Positions 53,774 through 63,412 of a stretch of 64,000 bases of DNA are shown here, piece by piece. The position numbers were made by a program, and so were the translations under genes. Numbering within the stretch: position 1 is the stretch's first letter; each line of letters begins with the position of its first letter. Source of the DNA: Domibacillus sp. PGB-M46 (GTDB taxonomy: Bacteria > Bacillota > Bacilli > Bacillales > Domibacillaceae); the NCBI RefSeq assembly GCF_022668875.1, contig NZ_JAKGCR010000008.1, forward strand, positions 62,001-126,000, in the 5' to 3' direction. The notes under the pieces are model-generated. The model was not told where the DNA came from and searched no databases. It saw only the letters and a program-made list of their open reading frames with translations.

Positions 53774-55714
53774 TCAAGTAAGTTTTTTTAGATAACGGTG
53801 AATAATGATACTTCTCATCGCCATCTTGTAATAATAGTTTGTAGCTTGTTTGGGTAATGCGCCTTCTTTCACCTGCAACAGTGCTTCTTTTATTACATTG
53901 CTGTTTATAAATTGTGTCGTTCTCTGGTCTTTGCTAACCTCTTCTAGTTCATTGATAAAGCAGTCCCACTGCGGAGCCATACGATGCACCCAATCAGCTC
54001 CCTGTACTCCTCTAATACGCTGGTTTAGCCTTACTTCATCAGGGAGCAGGTTAGCTGTGGCTCTTCGGATCAATGCCCGATCTACTCCTTTTTGAACGTA
54101 TTGTTCTTCTGGTACTGCTAAACAAAAGCGCACAACACGCAAGTCATTCGTAGGATCCCTCTTCCATACTGCATAGCGCAAAGACATTTTTGCAGCAAAG
54201 CTATTTCCTGCATTCCACAAAAATACGTGCTCAAAATGCTTTTTTCTTTCTTCGTATATATCTTTGCTAGGAAACCAGCCTGTTTGATCAATGCCGTGCT
54301 TTTTCAATTGGTTAAATACATCTGTGCTTTCGGCAAAATCTTGATTAATCAATTTAGGGCGTTGCTGATTTTTCTTATTGGATAGTAACTGATCAATAAA
54401 AGGAAATCCTATTCTTGCAATGTACGGAATTCTTCCTAATCTCGCTCCCCCGGCTTTTTGGCTATACTGGTTTAATTCTTGAACAAGTCGCAGCCATTTT
54501 GCCTTTTTTAGAAGAGCTGCGTAGTAGTTCATGGCCAATCCCCAGGAAACAGTAAAGTTTCCTCTGTCTCCACTTAACAAAATTCCCACGTCTTCTTCAT
54601 GGGCTTTTTCAAACACTCCCTTTAGCCAAAAAGAGTTTTCAAAAAATTTATACGGTGTTTCGATCATTTCTAACAAGCTGTCAATTTCTGAATAGGAGCT
54701 TCTTCCAGAAAAATCTAAATAATGATCTTTAATTCCTCCTACATACTGGACAGTTGAACGAATAAAAGGCCGTTCGTCTGCCAGCAGCTGCTTAGGGGTA
54801 AAATCAATAAAATCATTTGGGGGAATATAACTAAATGTATGTATGTGTTGTTTTTTTTCACGCATGCCTTTTGCCGCAAAGCTCACAACCGCCCCTGAAT
54901 CAAGACCCCCGCTCAAGTGTGAGCCTATATGCTTATGAGTGCGCAGCCTGCTGTTAACCGCTTGTTGAAAAACATCTTGGAAAGCCTCCACATACTCTTC
55001 ATTTGATTTAAACTTCAGCCTTTTCTCCGGCCTTATCACACAGTACCTTTTAAGCTTTATGCCCTCCCTTGTTGCCGTTATGCTGTGAGAAGGAGGAACT
55101 TGCAAAATGTCTCTGTAAGGCGTGATGGAAGCGTCGGCTGAATCAATCATTCCCGCAACCGTTAAATATTCAGCAAGCCATTGTTCGTTTAGCCGCTTTG
55201 TAACCGAGGATAAGGAAAGCAATGGCTCAATTGTTGTACAAAATGCAAACTGCTCATTGCCCTGGTGGTAATAAAGAGTGCGAGCTCCAGAAAAATCTCT
55301 GGCTCCAAAAAGCAGTTGATTTTTCTGATCCCAGATCATAAAAACAAAATCACCGATTAAATGCTTTGGAGATTCTTCTCCCCACTTAGAATACGCATGT
55401 AAAATTAATTGGCTGTCCGGCATTGTTTTTCTTTGCGACCGTTCAATGTTCAATTTATCAAACAGTTCACCCCGGTTATCGATAATGGCATCCGCTGTGA
55501 TCACCAGCTGTCTTTCGTAATCGTAATAGGGCTGCTGCTCTCCAACCGATTCTGGAGTGATCCATTGAGCATGGCATCCAAGAAATACATTTTCTTTCTG
55601 CCATACTTGAACATCATCAGCAGGATATTTCTGCAGGCCGCCCATCAGCCCATGAATTTGCTCATTATGTATAGGTCTACCATCGGAATGATAGACGCCT
55701 GCAATTGCGCTCAT
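53774..55714 (-). CDS. Lasso cyclase C (asparagine-synthetase-like)
   Basis: 646 aa. It forms the isopeptide bond between the N-terminus and the Asp side chain. The N-terminal glutaminase-like domain has Ser in place of Cys2 (MSAIAGVYHSDG), so it is inactive as glutaminase, as in lasso cyclases. The ATP-pyrophosphatase domain has the PP-loop SHLSGGLDSGAVVSFAAKG at about residue 270, and a conserved C-terminal region (SFAAKMSLRYAVWKRDPTND, LRVVRFCLAVP). It is first in the cluster, ATG behind GGAGGG. Confidence 0.93.
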   Translation of the reverse strand: MSAIAGVYHSDGRPIHNEQIHGLMGGLQKYPADDVQVWQKENVFLGCHAQWITPESVGEQQPYYDYERQLVITADAIIDNRGELFDKLNIERSQRKTMPDSQLILHAYSKWGEESPKHLIGDFVFMIWDQKNQLLFGARDFSGARTLYYHQGNEQFAFCTTIEPLLSLSSVTKRLNEQWLAEYLTVAGMIDSADASITPYRDILQVPPSHSITATREGIKLKRYCVIRPEKRLKFKSNEEYVEAFQDVFQQAVNSRLRTHKHIGSHLSGGLDSGAVVSFAAKGMREKKQHIHTFSYIPPNDFIDFTPKQLLADERPFIRSTVQYVGGIKDHYLDFSGRSSYSEIDSLLEMIETPYKFFENSFWLKGVFEKAHEEDVGILLSGDRGNFTVSWGLAMNYYAALLKKAKWLRLVQELNQYSQKAGGARLGRIPYIARIGFPFIDQLLSNKKNQQRPKLINQDFAESTDVFNQLKKHGIDQTGWFPSKDIYEERKKHFEHVFLWNAGNSFAAKMSLRYAVWKRDPTNDLRVVRFCLAVPEEQYVQKGVDRALIRRATANLLPDEVRLNQRIRGVQGADWVHRMAPQWDCFINELEEVSKDQRTTQFINSNVIKEALLQVKEGALPKQATNYYYKMAMRSIIIHRYLKKLT

Positions 55715-55784
55715 TGTTTCCCTCCACCTGGTGATTAAATAAAGATGTATCTTGCTTTCATGTTTAAATTCTAGGGTTATTGTA

Positions 55785-55800
55785 GTTCTTTAAAAAAAAC
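55785..55800. promoter_or_regulatory. Palindromic operator, degenerate copy
   Basis: GTTCTTTAAAAAAAAC, the 16-bp element with one mismatch in the right arm, 62 bp from the copy at 55847. Confidence 0.45.
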
Positions 55801-55821
55801 AAAAAATACCTTTTCCATATA

Positions 55822-55827
55822 ATTATA
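55822..55827 (-). promoter_or_regulatory. -10 element of the lasso cluster promoter
   Basis: TATAAT on the minus strand, 107 bp upstream of the cyclase start. No good -35 is seen at 17 bp (GAACAA, overlapping the operator at 55847), so an activator may be needed. Confidence 0.45.
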
Positions 55828-55846
55828 TCTTAATTCAGAGCTTTTT

Positions 55847-55862
55847 GTTCTTAATAAAGAAC
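55847..55862. promoter_or_regulatory. Palindromic operator of the lasso cluster
   Basis: GTTCTTAATAAAGAAC: perfect 6-bp arms with a 4-base centre, the same frame as the two sites in front of cluster 2. It lies just upstream of the -10 element. Confidence 0.65.
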
Positions 55863-55982
55863 ATATCATCCTGAGAGATAGCTGTCAACAAGCAATTAAA
55901 GACTCATTGCCTGTTAACTTCGTAAATATTCATATGCATAGATTTTTAAAACATGACTCGTTTATTTGAAAAATTTATTTTA

Positions 55983-55998
55983 GTTTATAATAAAGAAC
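55983..55998. promoter_or_regulatory. Palindromic operator, degenerate distal copy
   Basis: GTTTATAATAAAGAAC, two mismatches from the copy at 55847; lies 136 bp further upstream. Confidence 0.35.
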
Positions 55999-56070
55999 GT
56001 ACAATGAATTCTAAAATCAAGTTACGCCCAATAAATCGTTTTTCTCAAAGACTTCTTTTTGAAAAGTCTC

Positions 56071-57132
56071 TTATAATAAATGAGCTTTAGCAGCCAATTT
56101 TAATAACGCCATCTTTGGCTTCTTCTTTTTATGCATAGCCCTACCTAAATCATAAAGATAATCAATATTCTTATTTTCAATTGCTTGTAAATATTCTTTT
56201 GGAAAATAGGCTAATGATCCTTTGTTTTTAATACATTTTCTTAAAATATCGTTATTGACGTATCCCCTTAGCATATCTTTTTTCTCTTCAGTTCTTATGC
56301 TGCTGTTAAACAAATTAAATAAGCATGTCTTAAAAGTATTGAGCAACATTATACTAATTCCATTACAGTGTCTCTCCCTTGAATCTTTATAGTAATTATC
56401 AATTATTTCTCTTTGTATTTGATATCCATTTACCATATCACTGAATAAATTCGGCATATATTTGCTTGTAAAACCTCCTGCTCTATAAAAATATAAAGGT
56501 TGATTGATTAGTTTAACCCTTTTAGATTTCAGAAAAATTTCTAAATTGTAAAAGAGGTCATCTCCTAGAAATGTTATCTTCTCGAGAAAGGCTCCTTTTG
56601 TTTTTAACACTTCTCTTTTGTAGAGCTTTGCACATAAAGATGATGGAAAAGGGTGACCATGAAAATAAGCTACAACTAATTCATTCAAAATTTCAGAATC
56701 AACATAAACCTTTGAATTAAGAAAATACTTCTTATTGTTTTCTTTTTTAATAAAAGATAAACCGCCTACCACTTTATACATGTTACAAATTGATACATCT
56801 AAATCATTACTTTTCGTTTCCGTATATAGAAGTTTAACTATGTCCTTATGAACCCAGTCATCTGCATCTACAAACATGACATATGGTGATGTGGAAGCTT
56901 CGATACCTTTTCTTCTTGCAGCAATACTTCCTTCATTTTTCTCATTTATAATAACTATTCTTTCATCTAAATTCTTATATTTATTACAAATGGACAGACT
57001 ACAATCAGTTGAACCATCATTTACTAATATTACTTCAATATCCTTGAAACTTTGGTTAAGAATAGATCTAATACACTTATTCAGTTTTTGCCCGGCATTA
57101 AAGATAGGTACTACTATACTAACTTCAGTCAA
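56071..57132 (-). CDS. GT2 family glycosyltransferase
   Basis: 353 aa from TTG (MTEVSIVVPIFNAGQK). An in-frame GTG three codons upstream lies inside the ribosome binding site (GAGGTG), so TTG is preferred. GT2 motifs: VVPIFNAGQKLNKCIRSILN, EVILVNDGSTDCSLSICNKY and the D-x-D region FVDADDWVHKD. The C-terminal half is specific to the protein and probably binds an acceptor. It is the last gene of the sugar-polymer locus, AT-rich. Confidence 0.85.
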   Translation of the reverse strand: MTEVSIVVPIFNAGQKLNKCIRSILNQSFKDIEVILVNDGSTDCSLSICNKYKNLDERIVIINEKNEGSIAARRKGIEASTSPYVMFVDADDWVHKDIVKLLYTETKSNDLDVSICNMYKVVGGLSFIKKENNKKYFLNSKVYVDSEILNELVVAYFHGHPFPSSLCAKLYKREVLKTKGAFLEKITFLGDDLFYNLEIFLKSKRVKLINQPLYFYRAGGFTSKYMPNLFSDMVNGYQIQREIIDNYYKDSRERHCNGISIMLLNTFKTCLFNLFNSSIRTEEKKDMLRGYVNNDILRKCIKNKGSLAYFPKEYLQAIENKNIDYLYDLGRAMHKKKKPKMALLKLAAKAHLL

Positions 57133-57208
57133 TATCGTCACCTCATTTCAAAATTATTCAATTCAAAGTTTTAAAACATTAATTCTGTATTAATAAATTT
57201 GTACAGGG

Positions 57209-57976
57209 CTAGAAAATTTGAAATACTTTTTTAAATCTAATGTAAGTTTTTTCTCCTAATATATTTTTAAAAGCGTTAATTGAAAAAGTTTTAAATTCCG
57301 CGCGCATTTTTTCATAATATGTCTTTTTAGGAAGCCAAGACCCAGCAAAATGATGAATTGTATATGTGTTTTCAGTAACATTTAAAATTTTTGTTTTCCA
57401 GTCTTTGGCACAAAAATAATCGCTAGGATAAATATTTACTTTGTTCCCTTCTATATTTAAAATCTGCTTGTAATTGCCGAATTTTAACCCATATTCTGAA
57501 TTGGTAATAGCAGTAATAGTCATTGTATTAGTTGTTGTATCTAATGAACCATCCTCTCGCTCAAAAGAAACATTTTCATAATAAAAAAGCAATCTTTTTA
57601 TCCAAGGATGATTCCTGATAGACCCTAAAATTCCCGCTGATATATAGTTGTTACTTTCAAAACCAGAAAAAGCTTCTTGATTAAGGAAGGCATCCAAGTT
57701 TTTTATAACTTCTACATCTGTATCCATGTAAATTCCGCCGTGATGATAAAGAGCATGTAACCTAACATAATCACTCACAAAAGCATATTTTTTCGAAAGA
57801 TATGCTTTTTGAACATATTTATTTGAATTTATATCAAAATTATTTTCATTCCACTCTATGATTCGATAATCTGGAAGCTGTTTTTTCCAACTATTGATAC
57901 ATTCAATAACAGCTTTTGGTTTTTGTCCTTTTCCAAACCAACAATAGTGAATAATCTTAGGTATTTTAAATTCCAC
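57209..57976 (-). CDS. GT32-like glycosyltransferase
   Basis: 255 aa from GTG at 57976 (MEFKIPKIIHYCWFG); a GTG three codons earlier is in the ribosome binding site (AGGGGTG). Start block PKIIHYCWFGKGQKPK and the D-x-D motif in GGIYMDTDVEVIKNLD are typical of the GT32/OCH1 capsule polysaccharide family. Downstream HHFAGSWLPKKTYYEK is also conserved. It makes a sugar linkage in a surface polymer. Confidence 0.85.
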   Translation of the reverse strand: MEFKIPKIIHYCWFGKGQKPKAVIECINSWKKQLPDYRIIEWNENNFDINSNKYVQKAYLSKKYAFVSDYVRLHALYHHGGIYMDTDVEVIKNLDAFLNQEAFSGFESNNYISAGILGSIRNHPWIKRLLFYYENVSFEREDGSLDTTTNTMTITAITNSEYGLKFGNYKQILNIEGNKVNIYPSDYFCAKDWKTKILNVTENTYTIHHFAGSWLPKKTYYEKMRAEFKTFSINAFKNILGEKTYIRFKKVFQIF

Positions 57977-58067
57977 AAAACTCACCCCTAAAAATGATTT
58001 AATATATAGAATTGAATCTTAAATAAAGAGATTACAAATCCTTACTTTTTTACGTAATAAACTAAGT

Positions 58068-59846
58068 TTAGATCACAATCCTTTTGGCTTTATTTTCCGC
58101 CTCAACTAATCTACCCTTGTTTATTTTAAAAACTGTATCACAATTTTCTATTGTACTTAGTCTATGTGCAATAATAATTAAAGTCTTCTTTCCTTTTAAT
58201 CCATCGATTGCCTTCATAATCTCTTTTTCTGTTTCATTGTCAAGTGCTGAAGTAGCTTCATCCATAAATAATATTTCCGGATTGTGATATAAGGATCTTG
58301 CAATTCCAATACGTTGTCGTTGTCCCCCGGAAAGCCTTGCTCCTCGCTCACCTACTTGTGTCTCTAGTTTATTTGGAAGTGATTCGACAAATTCCTTTAA
58401 ATGAGCTTGCTCCAGTGCTCTCCAAACATCTTCATCATTAATCTGTTCCTGTTCTATTCCAAATGCAACATTTCCTCGAATTGTATCATCTGTTAAAAAG
58501 ATAGATTGTGGAATATATCCAATTTTCCTTTGCCACAATACTTTTTGTTTTTCCAAGTTTTTACCATCAACTAAAATGTTGCCTTTTTCAGGTTGTAGCA
58601 ACCCTAAAATAATATCTACAATTGTCGTTTTTCCTGCTCCTGACTCTCCAATAAAAGCTACTGATTGTCCTATTGGTATAGTTAAGGAGACGTCTTTTAA
58701 GGAATAACCTTTTTGGTCAGGATAGCGAAAGGAAATGTTTTGCAATTCTATTTCCTTGTTAAATGCCTTTTTGCTTTCTTTGATTTCATCAGGTTCGTCG
58801 TTCATAGCAAGCGCTTTATTTGATGCCTCTAAAGTTTTAATTAAGTCTTCGTATACTACAGCTAAAGCCGGCTGATTATATTTGATTGAAGTTATTAGTG
58901 CAACAATACGTGTAATTGATGGCAGTAATCGAAAAGCAGCCATAGCAAACAATGCCATTGTCGATATTAATTGAGCCGTATTTGTACCTTGAATAACAAT
59001 AATTAGCATGGTTATAAGAACGATCGCAACCATTAAAGTTTCTATAAAAAGTCTTGGTACTTGTTCTAAAATTTTCATATAGGAACTGTTGTTAGCCCTA
59101 ATTTGGCTTTGATTCATATAAGCGTCTATAAAGAAAGCTTCTTTTCCTAAGACTTTAACTTCTTTACTTGCGCCCAACCCCTGATTTACCCATTTAATCA
59201 TTTTCCCTGTTACCTTTTGCTGTTCTTTTCCTAAATGAGTAATCTTTCTGCGGAATACTTTAAAGAATAAAAGAATGCTGCCACCTAAAGAAATAGCAGC
59301 TACTAAAGTTGCCAATGGAGCGGTGGCCAACAAGAGCCCAACTATACAAACCGTAACCAAAATTTCAGTCAGCAATTGAAAGGCCGCCATTATAATACCC
59401 TGAAATACTTTTGCTACTTCATCGTTCACATTTCGTAACAGATCCGCTGTATTTCTTTGTAAGTGAAAAGTATAGGGTTTTGTTAAATATTCTTTAAATA
59501 AACGACCAGACAGCTTTACCTGCTGGTTTAAGACAACTTTAATTTGCATATAATTGTAAAAAAGAAGATAGCTGTTTTTAAGCAAGAAAACTCCAAGCAA
59601 AGATACTACAGCAAATAAAACAAACGCGAAATATGATTCAAATTGAAAATAATTATAGATTTGTGAAAGAATCTTTTGTTCTTGAATAACATCTGGATTA
59701 GTTATAATGCCAATGAAAGGAACAATCAATCCTATTCCTAAAGTTTCAAATACAGCTGATATTACCATTAGGAAAAATAAAATCAACAATTTTTTCTTTT
59801 CCTTTTTATCAAAAAGTTTCAACAGCTTATTTACATTTTCTTTCAT
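58068..59846 (-). CDS. ABC transporter (PglK/flippase-type)
   Basis: 592 aa: six transmembrane helices then ATPase (Walker A AFIGESGAGKTTIVDIILGL, signature ARLSGGQRQRIGIARSLYHN, Walker B EILFMDEATSALDNETEKE). Its place between glycosyltransferase genes suggests it flips lipid-linked saccharides or exports a polymer, like PglK, rather than a peptide. It is a fusion of permease and ATPase. The start has only a weak ribosome binding site. Confidence 0.8.
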   Translation of the reverse strand: MKENVNKLLKLFDKKEKKKLLILFFLMVISAVFETLGIGLIVPFIGIITNPDVIQEQKILSQIYNYFQFESYFAFVLFAVVSLLGVFLLKNSYLLFYNYMQIKVVLNQQVKLSGRLFKEYLTKPYTFHLQRNTADLLRNVNDEVAKVFQGIIMAAFQLLTEILVTVCIVGLLLATAPLATLVAAISLGGSILLFFKVFRRKITHLGKEQQKVTGKMIKWVNQGLGASKEVKVLGKEAFFIDAYMNQSQIRANNSSYMKILEQVPRLFIETLMVAIVLITMLIIVIQGTNTAQLISTMALFAMAAFRLLPSITRIVALITSIKYNQPALAVVYEDLIKTLEASNKALAMNDEPDEIKESKKAFNKEIELQNISFRYPDQKGYSLKDVSLTIPIGQSVAFIGESGAGKTTIVDIILGLLQPEKGNILVDGKNLEKQKVLWQRKIGYIPQSIFLTDDTIRGNVAFGIEQEQINDEDVWRALEQAHLKEFVESLPNKLETQVGERGARLSGGQRQRIGIARSLYHNPEILFMDEATSALDNETEKEIMKAIDGLKGKKTLIIIAHRLSTIENCDTVFKINKGRLVEAENKAKRIVI

Positions 59847-59885
59847 TTCTTCACACCTTCATAATCCAGATTTTTATTATTCCTT

Positions 59886-60857
59886 TTAATTAGTTTTCAA
59901 GAAAAACTTATAGAAAAAAACGGCTAAACCAGGACACCATGCTAAGACTTGAGCTAACAGCTTATGCTTGATAGTTATAGTATTATTTTTTAAAATTGCT
60001 TTATTTACTTCTCGCACATGCTTACTTATCCTTTTAATATATTCCGAGTTTTGTACAATACTTTTTTCGCATACAATATCTGCTATCATGGTGCGTAAAG
60101 TTACATAGTACACAAAATTTATTTTCTCACACATTTCAGGATAGTTATTTTCCATAAAACTATAGGTTTCAAAATAATTAGCTACTACATCAAATCTTTT
60201 TTCTGAAAAATTGCTACGTGTAATACTGTGATCTCGATAATTGTATTTATACAAAGGAAGATTAACAAATGCAATTTTCGAAGCATAACTAAATAACTTA
60301 TACATAATTGCAGCATCTTCATAAACTCTACCCTTAGGAAATTCCACATTTTCAAAAAGAGATTTTTTATATAACTTGTTACAAGCTGAAAAGCCAGATA
60401 GCTTTCCCTCATAAAGACTAGATATAGCTTCAAAAGAAGTAAAAACTTTTATTTCTTTTTTATTTACTTTTGTTTTTTGATTTTTGTTTTTTCTTTGAGT
60501 TTCAATTAAACATGTACTAATATCTGCATTTTCTGAAAAACAGACATTATACAAAGTTTCATACATAGTTGGTTCTAACCAGTCGTCACTATCAACGAAT
60601 CCTAAATAATCTCCATTTGCAGCATTGATTCCCGTATTTCTTGCATCCGCAAGCCCACCGTTTTTTTTGTGAATAACTCTTATCCTAGAATCTTTATTAA
60701 TATAATCATCACAAATTTCCCCACAAGCATCCGTTGACCCATCATTCACCAAGATGATTTCGTAATCTTGAAATGTTTGTGCTAATATTGAGTCCACACA
60801 CTTTTTTAAATATTGTTCAACATTATAGATTGGGACAATTATGCTGATTTTTGGCAT
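59886..60857 (-). CDS. GT2 family glycosyltransferase
   Basis: 323 aa. N-terminal GT-A fold: KISIIVPIYNVEQYLKKCVD, YEIILVNDGSTDACGEICDD, KNGGLADARNTGINAANGDY and the metal-binding LGFVDSDDWLEPTMYE. It adds a sugar in the surface glycan pathway; the donor is unknown. Its ATG is well placed (AGGAGGAAG) and it precedes the ABC transporter by 39 bp. Confidence 0.88.
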   Translation of the reverse strand: MPKISIIVPIYNVEQYLKKCVDSILAQTFQDYEIILVNDGSTDACGEICDDYINKDSRIRVIHKKNGGLADARNTGINAANGDYLGFVDSDDWLEPTMYETLYNVCFSENADISTCLIETQRKNKNQKTKVNKKEIKVFTSFEAISSLYEGKLSGFSACNKLYKKSLFENVEFPKGRVYEDAAIMYKLFSYASKIAFVNLPLYKYNYRDHSITRSNFSEKRFDVVANYFETYSFMENNYPEMCEKINFVYYVTLRTMIADIVCEKSIVQNSEYIKRISKHVREVNKAILKNNTITIKHKLLAQVLAWCPGLAVFFYKFFLKTN

Positions 60858-60903
60858 AACCTCTTCCTCCTAAAGCTTAAAAGTTTCTTAATTAAACTCG
60901 GTT

Positions 60904-62091
60904 TTAAATAATACTTAAGAATTTCTTCATTTCTGTTTCATAATTAATAATCTCTTTTGATAATGAATCTTCAAACTTAACACGCATAGCCTCGTCCTTT
61001 ACGAGTTCTTCCACTGCTTTGAAAATACCTGCTACGCTTATATCTGTAATTAATCCGTTTTTTCCGCTCGTGATTTGTTCCTTTGCTCCATTAACATTTG
61101 TAGTTACAATCGCTTTGCTTAAACATCTGGCTTCACTCAAAGTAATACAGTAACCTTCATACCTCGATGGCTGGACATATATATCACATTGATCCATGTA
61201 AGGGTAAGGATTCGTGTGTGATCCTAGTAAAATAAAATTCCCCTCTAGATTGTTTTGCTTTATCTTTTCTTCATATTTTAACCTTGAGCTTCCATCTCCA
61301 ATACAATACCATCTTACATTGTGTCCTTTTTTTATAAGCTTATTTAACACATCTATTGCTAAGTCTTGACCCTTTTCGGCTGCTAATCTGCCTACTGTCA
61401 AAATTCTTAATCCATCAAAATTATCATCGAATCCTTTTCCTTTTTTTGATTGACTTTGAATTTTAGTTGGAGATGTTATATTCAAAAATACCTCTGTTTT
61501 CTTTTTTATAGTTGGTACCGCTCTTAACAGTTTTTTTCTCGCTTCTTCAGAAACAACAAATACTTTGTCAAATTCTTTATAGATTTTGGAAGCGAACTTA
61601 TTGCTAAATCCTATTTTTGTAACATCAAAATGAACCCATTGAATTTTCTGTTTAGCTTTTATTTTCTTGGCAACAAAAAAGCTTATGAGATCCATTGGAC
61701 CAGCATAAGCTACAGCTACATCATATTCTCCCACAAGCTTTGATGCATCCTTTAAAAGGTAATTGTAAAAAAGGCTTTTATCGTTTGTAATCTTTGTCGT
61801 TACATAAATCGACAAGATAGTAATTGCTTTCATTAGACAACCTTTCTTTAGAAGGTCTAGAACAGTGAAGTGAGGAGGGTTGTTTATTATTTCTTTTATC
61901 TGCCCAAATCCTTTTACATACTCAATACGAACATAATCCGGAATATCTTTTAAGAAGCCACCGTATTTCTCTAACATTAAAATAGTGATATCATATTGAT
62001 CTTTTGGCATCTCGGCGATCATATTTAATAGAGCTTTTTCGGTTCCGCCTACATTCATATTAATTACCATAAAGACAATTTTTTTCTTCAT
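60904..62091 (-). CDS. GT4 family glycosyltransferase
   Basis: 395 aa, GT-B fold. The start KIVFMVINMNVGGTEKALLN is a GT4 N-terminus; LRILTVGRLAAEKGQDLAID and MDQCDIYVQPSRYEGYCITLSEARCLSK with the E-x7-E motif give the donor site. It makes an alpha-type retaining linkage in most members. Paralogous to the next gene (62105-63310), about a third identical by eye, so the pair comes from a duplication. Confidence 0.88.
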   Translation of the reverse strand: MKKKIVFMVINMNVGGTEKALLNMIAEMPKDQYDITILMLEKYGGFLKDIPDYVRIEYVKGFGQIKEIINNPPHFTVLDLLKKGCLMKAITILSIYVTTKITNDKSLFYNYLLKDASKLVGEYDVAVAYAGPMDLISFFVAKKIKAKQKIQWVHFDVTKIGFSNKFASKIYKEFDKVFVVSEEARKKLLRAVPTIKKKTEVFLNITSPTKIQSQSKKGKGFDDNFDGLRILTVGRLAAEKGQDLAIDVLNKLIKKGHNVRWYCIGDGSSRLKYEEKIKQNNLEGNFILLGSHTNPYPYMDQCDIYVQPSRYEGYCITLSEARCLSKAIVTTNVNGAKEQITSGKNGLITDISVAGIFKAVEELVKDEAMRVKFEDSLSKEIINYETEMKKFLSII

Positions 62092-62104
62092 ATGCCTCCC
62101 ACTT

Positions 62105-63310
62105 TCACTGAATTAGCTGAAGTACTTTTTCTATTTCCTCCACATTGCCTTTCTTTTCGATTTTCAAATAATCAATAATATTATCCCTTAACTCTTCATT
62201 GTTAATTATTTCTGTTATCCCTCTGTACACTGCCTCCGCATTCATATCAACAACGAGACCGTTTGCCCCTTCAATCATTTGGTTGTACACAGCATCAAAT
62301 CTTGTTGTAACAACAGGCACATTCAGCATTCTCGCTTCTGCAATGGCAAGTCCAAAGCCTTCAAATCTGGATGTTTGAACATATATATCAGCATCTTTAA
62401 TAAATGGATATGGATTGGCGTGAACACCCAGCAAGATAAAACAATCCTCTAATTTATGTTCCTTGATAAATTGTTCTATTTCTCCTTTAAGTGGGCCCTT
62501 CCCTAACACATACCATCGAAAGTTAACTCCATTTTTCTTTAACTTTTTACAAGCTTCTAATGCGATGTCATACCCTTTTTGGTGCGCCAATCTCCCAATG
62601 GTTAACAGTTTAATACCATTAAACTGATCATCATAAGAATTTCCAATAAAAGACATTTTTTCGATAAATTCCGGGTTATTGATATCATAAATAACCTTCA
62701 TTTTATCAGAATAACAGGGAAAGCTTTCTAAAAAAATGTCTTTTGTGGAATCTGAGACAGCAATGATTTTTTCATATTGATTGTAAAATCGGCTATGAAA
62801 TTTTTTCTCGTTTTCATCCAAGCGATAACTTACGTTTACCCACGCAAACTTTTTTTTCGCTTTTACTTTTTCAGCTACATAAAAAGTGGGAACTCCTTGT
62901 GCATAGCTAATCGCAACGTCATATGTTTTAGGGTTATATTCAATTACATTTGCAACACTTTCCCAAAAAATCCTCGCTTTTTGTGGGTTGCTATAATTTC
63001 TTTGTCTTATTTTAGCCGAGTACTTCATTCTTGAGAAAAACATTTTATACTCATTTTTTTTAATTGAATAACGTAAAGATTCTTTTACAGTCAATGCTGC
63101 ATAACTTGTATACTTTAGAGGCTTTAAAATTTTAACCTGCTCGGGCACGACTTTTTCCAGGGGTCCGCCGTGCCCAAAAAGCATCAAATCGACTGCATAT
63201 TTCTCAAAATCCAACATAGAAAGCAAGGTCACCAAACTTTTTTCTGCACCTGCCACATCCAGGGAATCTATAACAAACAATATATTTTTTTTCATTTTGC
63301 TATGTTTCAC
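62105..63310 (-). CDS. GT4 family glycosyltransferase
   Basis: 401 aa GT-B glycosyltransferase, close in layout to the previous one: NILFVIDSLDVAGAEKSLVT at the start, IKLLTIGRLAHQKGYDIALE and VQTSRFEGFGLAIAEARMLN with the E-x7-E motif. The start may be GTG at 63310 or an ATG five codons in, since AAGGTAGGTG overlaps the former. Its role is a glycan assembly step; sugar unknown. It lies 13 bp from the other GT4 gene. Confidence 0.85.
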   Translation of the reverse strand: MKHSKMKKNILFVIDSLDVAGAEKSLVTLLSMLDFEKYAVDLMLFGHGGPLEKVVPEQVKILKPLKYTSYAALTVKESLRYSIKKNEYKMFFSRMKYSAKIRQRNYSNPQKARIFWESVANVIEYNPKTYDVAISYAQGVPTFYVAEKVKAKKKFAWVNVSYRLDENEKKFHSRFYNQYEKIIAVSDSTKDIFLESFPCYSDKMKVIYDINNPEFIEKMSFIGNSYDDQFNGIKLLTIGRLAHQKGYDIALEACKKLKKNGVNFRWYVLGKGPLKGEIEQFIKEHKLEDCFILLGVHANPYPFIKDADIYVQTSRFEGFGLAIAEARMLNVPVVTTRFDAVYNQMIEGANGLVVDMNAEAVYRGITEIINNEELRDNIIDYLKIEKKGNVEEIEKVLQLIQ

Positions 63311-63412
63311 CTACCTTCTTATTTTGAAACCCATTAGATTCTGTTTTTTTTACATAACGAAAGAAACCTAAATAGTTTCTCCACTATAACTAGGTTAAAC
63401 TGTTTTTGATTT

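Larger units (their letters stand above)
55715..56070. other. Promoter region of the lasso cluster
   Basis: 356 bases between the cyclase gene and the glycosyltransferase gene. It contains three copies of the 16-bp palindrome, a TATAAT and the cyclase ribosome binding site; no ORF. Confidence 0.6.
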
